From Ruminococcus sp. (lineage in GTDB: Bacteria; Bacillota; Clostridia; Oscillospirales; Acutalibacteraceae): a stretch of DNA of 64,000 nt. The stretch covers positions 186,001 through 250,000 of the forward strand of contig JAFQRC010000001.1 of NCBI GenBank assembly GCA_017410265.1. The letters are read 5' to 3'. Shown here piece after piece: positions 59,103 through 64,000 of this stretch (position 1 is its first letter; each line of letters begins with the position of its first letter). Under the pieces are notes generated by a model, which was not told the origin of the DNA, made no database searches, and saw only the letters and a program-made list of their open reading frames with translations. Position numbers and translations under genes: made by a program.

Positions 59103-60212
59103 TCAGATAACTGAGCGCTTAGCGATATACATCGGGTGGGATTCACAGCCGATGATAGTCTTACCCTCACCGACGGTTACATCCTTGTCGATGATGATGT
59201 GGCTCAGCTCAGCGTTGTCACCGATAACGGTGTCCTGCATAATGATACAGTTTTTGATGTGAGCGCCTTTGCCGATGCGAACGCCCTTTGATATTATACT
59301 GTTTTCTACGATTCCGTCAATAGTACAGCCCTGAGCAATGAGAGAACCCTTGACTGAGCTTTTTAGTCCATAGCGACTCGGAATGTCATCTCTGACCTTA
59401 GTGTAGATAGGGTGCTTAGGGTTGAAAAGGTGGGCTCTGACTTCCGGATCCATAAGGTCCATGCTTGCTTTGAAGTAATCCTTCATTGAGGTGATGATAG
59501 CGCAGTAGCCTGTGTTTTCGTAAGCGTAGATATTGAGTTTTCCTACATTAGGCTGGAGGAAATCTCTTGTGAAATCGGTTTTGTTTTCAGCGACGAGATT
59601 TCTCACCATATTCATCAGCAAATCTTTCTTGATTAAGAATGCACCTGAAACATAGGTTGTATCATTGTCACAAATAGGAAGCAGAGCTTTTATTACCTTT
59701 CCGTTTTCGTCGATATCAAGCGCGGTGCCTTCTGCTTTTGTTTCGCAATCTCTGCTTCTCTTTGAGTAGATGAAGGTGATGTCAGCACCCTTTTGCTCGT
59801 GATATTCAAGAAGTTTTCTGTAGTTGAAGTTTGATACACAGCCTGCGTGGTCAATAAGCACATATTCTTCGGTTCCGTGTTCAATAAAGCCGTGCAGAGT
59901 GTAAAGAGTTTCAACGATGCCGTCAAAGTTGTGTTCCTTATAAGGTGGGAGAATTGTCAGACCGCTTCTGCGTTTAGCTAAATCCCACGCATTACCTGTT
60001 CCAAGGTGGTCCATAAGAGACAAAAAGTTACTCTTTGTGATGATACCGACATTGTTGATACCTGAGTTGCTCATATTAGAGAGCGGAAAGTCAATCAGTC
60101 TGTACTTACCGCCGAAAGGCACAGAGCCCATAGTACGGCTAGAAGTGAGTTCAGGAAGATTGTCTTCAAATGTGTTGGCGAAAATTAAGCCTAAAATTCT
60201 GTTAGATCCCAT
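59103..60212 (-). CDS. glgD: Glucose-1-phosphate adenylyltransferase subunit GlgD
   Basis: GlgD is the regulatory partner of GlgC in Firmicutes. The 369-residue protein has [27 protein letters not shown] but lacks the N-terminal GGxGxRL loop of active subunits: it begins MGSNRILGLIFANTFEDNLPEL. A left-handed beta-helix closes it. I use ATG 60212, properly spaced to GGAGG, in place of GTG 60218. Confidence 0.93.
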   Translation of the reverse strand: MGSNRILGLIFANTFEDNLPELTSSRTMGSVPFGGKYRLIDFPLSNMSNSGINNVGIITKSNFLSLMDHLGTGNAWDLAKRRSGLTILPPYKEHNFDGIVETLYTLHGFIEHGTEEYVLIDHAGCVSNFNYRKLLEYHEQKGADITFIYSKRSRDCETKAEGTALDIDENGKVIKALLPICDNDTTYVSGAFLIKKDLLMNMVRNLVAENKTDFTRDFLQPNVGKLNIYAYENTGYCAIITSMKDYFKASMDLMDPEVRAHLFNPKHPIYTKVRDDIPSRYGLKSSVKGSLIAQGCTIDGIVENSIISKGVRIGKGAHIKNCIIMQDTVIGDNAELSHIIIDKDVTVGEGKTIIGCESHPMYIAKRSVI

Positions 60213-60214
60213 AA

Positions 60215-61411
60215 TCACACCTCCACATCTTTGTCAATCATCGCTTTTGGTTCGATGACAACATCATCGCCGATATTTAGTCCATCGCCGATGACGGTGA
60301 TACCCCAGTCGTCGCGGTTTTCTACATCTGACGGATTCTTACCTATCTGAGCGTTTTTGCCGATAACTGTGTTTTCGGAAATGATAGAGAACTGAATGTT
60401 AGCTCCTTCTTTGATAACAGCACCCGGCATAATGATAGAAGAATTGATAACAGCACCCTTGCCGATAGTAACACCCGGGAAGAGGATAGAAAACTCGAGC
60501 TTGCCGTCAACAATACAGCCGTCAGCGAGCATTGAGTTCTGGATTTCAGCGTCTTCTCCGACATAGTGTGGTGGCATCATAGGGTTGCGAGAATAAACAT
60601 TCTTTAAGCTGAGAGTTACTTTAGGGTCGAGCAGGTCCATATTAGCTTCCCACAGGCTGTCGATAGTGCCGACATCCTTCCAGTAGCCCTCAAAAGGATA
60701 AGCCATCATTTTCTCACCTGCATTAAGCATAGCAGGGAGGACGTCTTTACCGAAGTCGTGGCTTGAGTTTTCTTTGAGCTCGTCTTCGATTAAGTACTTT
60801 TTCATAATGCTCCAGCTGAAAACATAGATACCCATAGAAGCATTTGTGCTCTTTGGAACTTCCGGCTTTTCATCGAACTCATAGATAGAGCCGTCTTCGT
60901 TTGTGTTGAGGATACCAAATCGTGAAGCCTCTTCAAGTGGTACATCTATAACAGCGATTGTACAAGCCGCGTTATTTTTCTTGTGATATTTAATCATATC
61001 AGCGTAGTTCATCTTGTAGATATGGTCACCTGAAAGAACAACAACATATTCAGGGTCATATCTGTCTACAAAGTCGATGTTCTGATAGATTGCGTTGGCA
61101 GTACCCGAGTACCAGTCGGAGCCTTCCTTTGACTCATACGGCTGAAGACAGGTAACGCCATTGTTCAGACCGTCGAGGTCCCACGGTTGACCGTTGCCGA
61201 CATATTCGTTCAGGATAAGTGGCTGATACTGAGTCAGCACACCGACAGCCTCAATACCCGAGTTATTGCAGTTAGACAGCGGAAAATCGATGATTCTGTA
61301 TTTACCGCCGAATGGCACTGCAGGTTTAGCGAGCTTTTTGGTGAGCACGCCGAGTCTTGAGCCCTGTCCGCCTGCAAGAAGCATGGCAACGACTTCTTTT
61401 TTAGGGCGCAT
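60215..61411 (-). CDS. glgC: Glucose-1-phosphate adenylyltransferase GlgC
   Basis: GlgC makes ADP-glucose from ATP and glucose 1-phosphate, the committing step. The 398-residue protein has [67 protein letters not shown] and a C-terminal beta-helix. All catalytic residues are present, unlike in GlgD. It lies two nucleotides before the glgD start. Confidence 0.97.
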   Translation of the reverse strand: MRPKKEVVAMLLAGGQGSRLGVLTKKLAKPAVPFGGKYRIIDFPLSNCNNSGIEAVGVLTQYQPLILNEYVGNGQPWDLDGLNNGVTCLQPYESKEGSDWYSGTANAIYQNIDFVDRYDPEYVVVLSGDHIYKMNYADMIKYHKKNNAACTIAVIDVPLEEASRFGILNTNEDGSIYEFDEKPEVPKSTNASMGIYVFSWSIMKKYLIEDELKENSSHDFGKDVLPAMLNAGEKMMAYPFEGYWKDVGTIDSLWEANMDLLDPKVTLSLKNVYSRNPMMPPHYVGEDAEIQNSMLADGCIVDGKLEFSILFPGVTIGKGAVINSSIIMPGAVIKEGANIQFSIISENTVIGKNAQIGKNPSDVENRDDWGITVIGDGLNIGDDVVIEPKAMIDKDVEV

Positions 61412-61487
61412 TGCGTTTACCTCCGATATGTATTTGATTTTGGGCGGAGTGATTACCCCGCCCAGATTTTATCATTGTAATATAGTT

Positions 61488-63680
61488 TTATTTGTCGGCT
61501 TTTGTATCCTTTTTAGCAGGAGCTTTTTTTGCAGGAGCTTTCTTTTCAGCCTTAGGCTCTGCTTTTTTAGCTGTAGCTTTTTTCTTAGGCTTTTCTTCAG
61601 CTTTTACTTCTGCTTTTGCTTCAGCTTCAGCCTTTTTAGCAGCTTCTTTTTCAGCCTTTTTCTTAGCTAAAGTAGCTCTTCTCTTTTCCAAAGCCTTTGC
61701 TTTCTTTTCGGCAGCAGCCTTTTCAGCAGCGATTCTTGCTCTTTCTTCAGCTTCCTTCTGTGCTCTGACTCTAGGATTCTCGCGCTTGTCAACACACTTT
61801 AAGAAGATAGCGCCCATTGGTGGTACACAAAGCTTGATTGACTGCTCAAGACCGTGCATAGGCTCAACGGAAGCGTTGATTTTCTCAGGGTTGTTTGTGC
61901 AGTCATAACCGCCGTACTGAGGGTCATCAGTGTTGAGCACGATAGAGTATACACCGAAATCAGGAACACCGATTGAGTATTCTTCTCTTCTGACAGGCTG
62001 GAAGTTGCACACAACGATGAGGCTGTTGCCTTCCTTATCGATACGGCGGAAAGCGATGATGCTGTTTTGATAGTCATCGTGGTGAATCCAGTTAAAGCCT
62101 TCCCAAGAAAAGTCAACCTGACTCATGCACTTGTTGTCAAGATAGAGTTTGTTGAGGTCCTTGATGAATGAGTTTAACTGCTGATGTCTTTCATACTGGA
62201 GTAAGCCCCACTGGAGCTCTTCGGTTGAATTCCACTCGTCAAACTGACCGAGCTCTGCACCCATGAAGGTGAGCTTCTTACCAGGGTGAGTCATCATATA
62301 TGAAAGGAATACTCTGACACCTGCGAACTTGTCGTTATAGTCGCCAGGCATTTTATTGATGAGAGAGCCCTTGCCGTAAACTACCTCGTCGTGGGAGATA
62401 GGGAGTAAGAAGTGCTCAGAGAAAGCGTACAGGAAGCTGAATGTGATGTTGTCGTGGTGATATGGTCTCCACAGCGGGTCAAGTGACATGTAAGAGAGCA
62501 TATCGTTCATCCAACCCATATTCCACTTGTAGTCAAAGCCAAGACCGCCGTCGTAAACAGGCTTTGAAACCATTGGCCATGATGTACTTTCTTCAGCAAT
62601 CATCATAACCTCAGGGAAGTGGAGGTGAACAGCTGTGTTGAGTCTCTTTAAGAATTCAACAGCCTCTAAGTGCTCTCTGCCACCAAAGCAGTTAGCAACC
62701 CACTCGCCGTCGTTACGGTTGTAGTCAAGGTAGAGCATAGAAGCAACAGCGTCAACACGGATGCCGTCGATGTGGTATTTTTCAAGCCAGAACATAGCAG
62801 ACGATACTAGGAAAGAGATAACCTCGTATCTAGCGTAGTCGAATACATATGTACCCCACTCTTTGTGCTCGCCTTTTCTTGAATCCTCGTACTCATAGCA
62901 GTGAATACCGTCGAAACGACCTAAACCGTGAGCATCCTTAGGGAAGTGAGCAGGTACCCAGTCAAGGATAACACCGACACCTTCCTGGTGGCATCTGTCT
63001 ATAAATGTCATGAACTGGTCAGGGTTACCGTAACGGGAGGTAGGAGCAAAGTAACCTGTTACCTGATAGCCCCATGAACCGTCGTACGGATATTCTGTCA
63101 TCGGCATAAACTCGATGTGAGTGTAACCCATTTCCTTTACATAAGGGATGAGCTCGTCAGCGAGCTTTTCGTATGAGAATACGTTGCCGTCTAAGTATTT
63201 TCTCCATGAACCTGCGTGAACTTCGTAGATGTTAAGAGGCTCTTCAAAGTGGTTCTTGCCCTTTTTAGCCTCAATCCACTCGTTGTCGTTCCAGATGTGG
63301 TTGTTAAGGTCGTAAACAACGGAAGCGTTGTCAGGACGGGTCTGTGTATGGAAAGCATAAGGGTCAGATTTGAGCAACTTCTCAAACCAAGGTGTTTCTA
63401 CACAGTACTTATAAATCTCGAAGTCGTACAGTCCCTCGATAAAGAGTTCCCATACACCGCCTTCGCTGATTTTGTACATATAGTTTGCGGTCTGGTCCCA
63501 GTTGTTGAAGTTACCAACAACGGAAACAGTGAGTGCGTTTGGAGCCCAAACACGGAAAACAACACCATCTTTACCGTCCCAGTTGACTTTGTGAGCACCT
63601 AAGAAGTCGTAAGCGCGCACAGCGTCACCGCCGTGGAACAGCTCGAGAGGGGTTCTTTCGTCAAAAATCTGATAGTTCAT
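61488..63680 (-). CDS. glgB: 1,4-alpha-glucan branching enzyme GlgB with histone-like tail
   Basis: GlgB (GH13/CBM48) makes alpha-1,6 branches. Order of parts: CBM48 (VVFRVWAPNALTVSVVGNFNNWD, residues about 35-60), catalytic barrel with DGIRVDAVASMLYLDY (nucleophile Asp), AEESTSWP (acid Glu), SHDEVVYGKGS, and the C-terminal beta domain ending near residue 635 at GAIFLKC. Then follow about 95 residues of Ala/Lys/Glu and finally PAKKAPAKK-type sequence, resembling histone H1. This tail is not part of the known fold. The start at 63680 follows GAGGAGAG. Confidence 0.94.
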   Translation of the reverse strand: MNYQIFDERTPLELFHGGDAVRAYDFLGAHKVNWDGKDGVVFRVWAPNALTVSVVGNFNNWDQTANYMYKISEGGVWELFIEGLYDFEIYKYCVETPWFEKLLKSDPYAFHTQTRPDNASVVYDLNNHIWNDNEWIEAKKGKNHFEEPLNIYEVHAGSWRKYLDGNVFSYEKLADELIPYVKEMGYTHIEFMPMTEYPYDGSWGYQVTGYFAPTSRYGNPDQFMTFIDRCHQEGVGVILDWVPAHFPKDAHGLGRFDGIHCYEYEDSRKGEHKEWGTYVFDYARYEVISFLVSSAMFWLEKYHIDGIRVDAVASMLYLDYNRNDGEWVANCFGGREHLEAVEFLKRLNTAVHLHFPEVMMIAEESTSWPMVSKPVYDGGLGFDYKWNMGWMNDMLSYMSLDPLWRPYHHDNITFSFLYAFSEHFLLPISHDEVVYGKGSLINKMPGDYNDKFAGVRVFLSYMMTHPGKKLTFMGAELGQFDEWNSTEELQWGLLQYERHQQLNSFIKDLNKLYLDNKCMSQVDFSWEGFNWIHHDDYQNSIIAFRRIDKEGNSLIVVCNFQPVRREEYSIGVPDFGVYSIVLNTDDPQYGGYDCTNNPEKINASVEPMHGLEQSIKLCVPPMGAIFLKCVDKRENPRVRAQKEAEERARIAAEKAAAEKKAKALEKRRATLAKKKAEKEAAKKAEAEAKAEVKAEEKPKKKATAKKAEPKAEKKAPAKKAPAKKDTKADK

Positions 63681-63737
63681 GAAAAATCTCTCCTCTGATA
63701 TATTCAATAATATAATTTTGCATTATATATCGAGAAT

Positions 63738-63766
63738 ATAATATCATTTTTTTAGTACAAATTCAA
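63738..63766 (-). promoter_or_regulatory. Sigma-A-type promoter of the glycogen operon
   Basis: On the minus strand TTGAAT (63766-63761), 17 nt, TATTAT (63743-63738), with a roughly 50-nt A/T-rich leader. Confidence 0.6.
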
Positions 63767-64000
63767 GCAAAAATGCAATTTTAATCACAAAGTTTTAGTG
63801 CAGAATTTATAAATATTGTCAATTTTATTGTTAATTTATACAAGATTTTATGATATTTTCATAAGAACTGACTAAAAGTAAGTTTTGGAAGAGAAATAAT
63901 GAACAAAGAAAATAGTATTTTTTGTCAGAAAAAGAGGGTGAGAATTTTCGGATACGGTGTCGACTTTGTGCAAAGCTCAGACTAAAAGAGAACGGAATTT
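63767..64000. other. Intergenic end of the window
   Basis: A/T-rich DNA without a convincing gene. A 28-codon ORF at 63899-63985 on the plus strand follows GGAAGAGA but has no recognisable features. Confidence 0.4.

Noticed and set aside
63899-63985. A 28-codon plus-strand ORF at the window end
   Set aside because: It is too short, has no recognisable motif and no terminator in view. It could be a leader peptide of a gene beyond the edge, but this cannot be supported.

Overview
The window reads as a chromosomal segment of an anaerobic, low-GC Gram-positive bacterium of the class Clostridia, most likely a Ruminococcus-like member of the Oscillospiraceae. The basis is near-universal AGGAGG-type ribosome binding sites, TTGACA/TATAAT promoters, intrinsic terminators with short U-tracts, a glgC/glgD pair, spore-associated genes (dipicolinate synthase subunits A and B, a GerW/YtfJ protein, two D-Ala-D-Ala carboxypeptidases) and four secreted proteins ending in dockerin-like EF-hand pairs. 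No species name is claimed. Almost everything is core genome. I see no prophage, transposase or CRISPR array.

Layout. 1-8.8 kb: a lipoprotein, two GNAT acetyltransferases, an ApbE flavin transferase, a neurotransmitter:sodium symporter, an HtrA-type protease, murC and a TrmA/RumA-type RNA methyltransferase. 8.9-12.3 kb: an operon-like run of an alanine-racemase-type enzyme, an ATP-grasp ligase, an Ogt-like protein and a short-chain dehydrogenase. 12.3-17.5 kb: mreB, comF, recD2, a CofE-like protein and a small membrane protein. 17.5-25.8 kb: a DUF1540-like protein, dpaAB, metY, ispD, ispF, a DacF-type carboxypeptidase, pgi and a P-loop protein. 25.9-28.6 kb: two dockerin proteins. 28.9-34.8 kb: rpmB, then M50 protease-scpA-scpB-DUF2953-gerW-dacB-rluB. 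34.9-38.1 kb: three genes resembling the three subunits of transcarboxylase. 38.2-45.7 kb: tRNA-Arg(CCU), a third dockerin protein, cell-envelope proteins and azlCD. 45.8-47.8 kb: a second sodium symporter and nrdR. 47.8-49.4 kb: the only accessory-looking stretch (structured GC-rich DNA, a polypurine tract, two small XRE regulators, a 10-cysteine miniprotein and a YjzC-like miniprotein). 49.5-53.4 kb: ssrA, smpB, recR, ebfC, dnaX and SRP RNA, the classical replication/repair and translation-rescue cluster. 53.4-57.3 kb: an acetyltransferase, a CadA/ZntA-type metal ATPase with its ArsR repressor, and the fourth dockerin protein. 57.6-63.7 kb: the glycogen operon glgB-glgC-glgD-glgA.

The most interesting signals are these. 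(1) A roughly 48-nt element, GTGAAAC followed 16-17 nt later by AGYGTTTTA and then RTGAA-purines, stands upstream of all four dockerin genes and looks like an ECF-type promoter. (2) A 13-nt intergenic repeat family, built on TTCT-N5-AGAA, forms a 5-unit array in the racemase leader, a 4-unit array between ispD and ispF, and several pairs elsewhere. (3) The branching enzyme GlgB carries a roughly 95-residue, histone-H1-like Lys/Ala/Pro tail. (4) A 12S/1.3S/5S transcarboxylase-like gene trio has a divergent carboxyltransferase. (5) A small regulator pair faces a cysteine-rich miniprotein across two near-identical palindromic operators. (6) A tmRNA has no Ala or Gly resume codon in its tag frame. 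All of this was read by eye from sequence; no database search was run.
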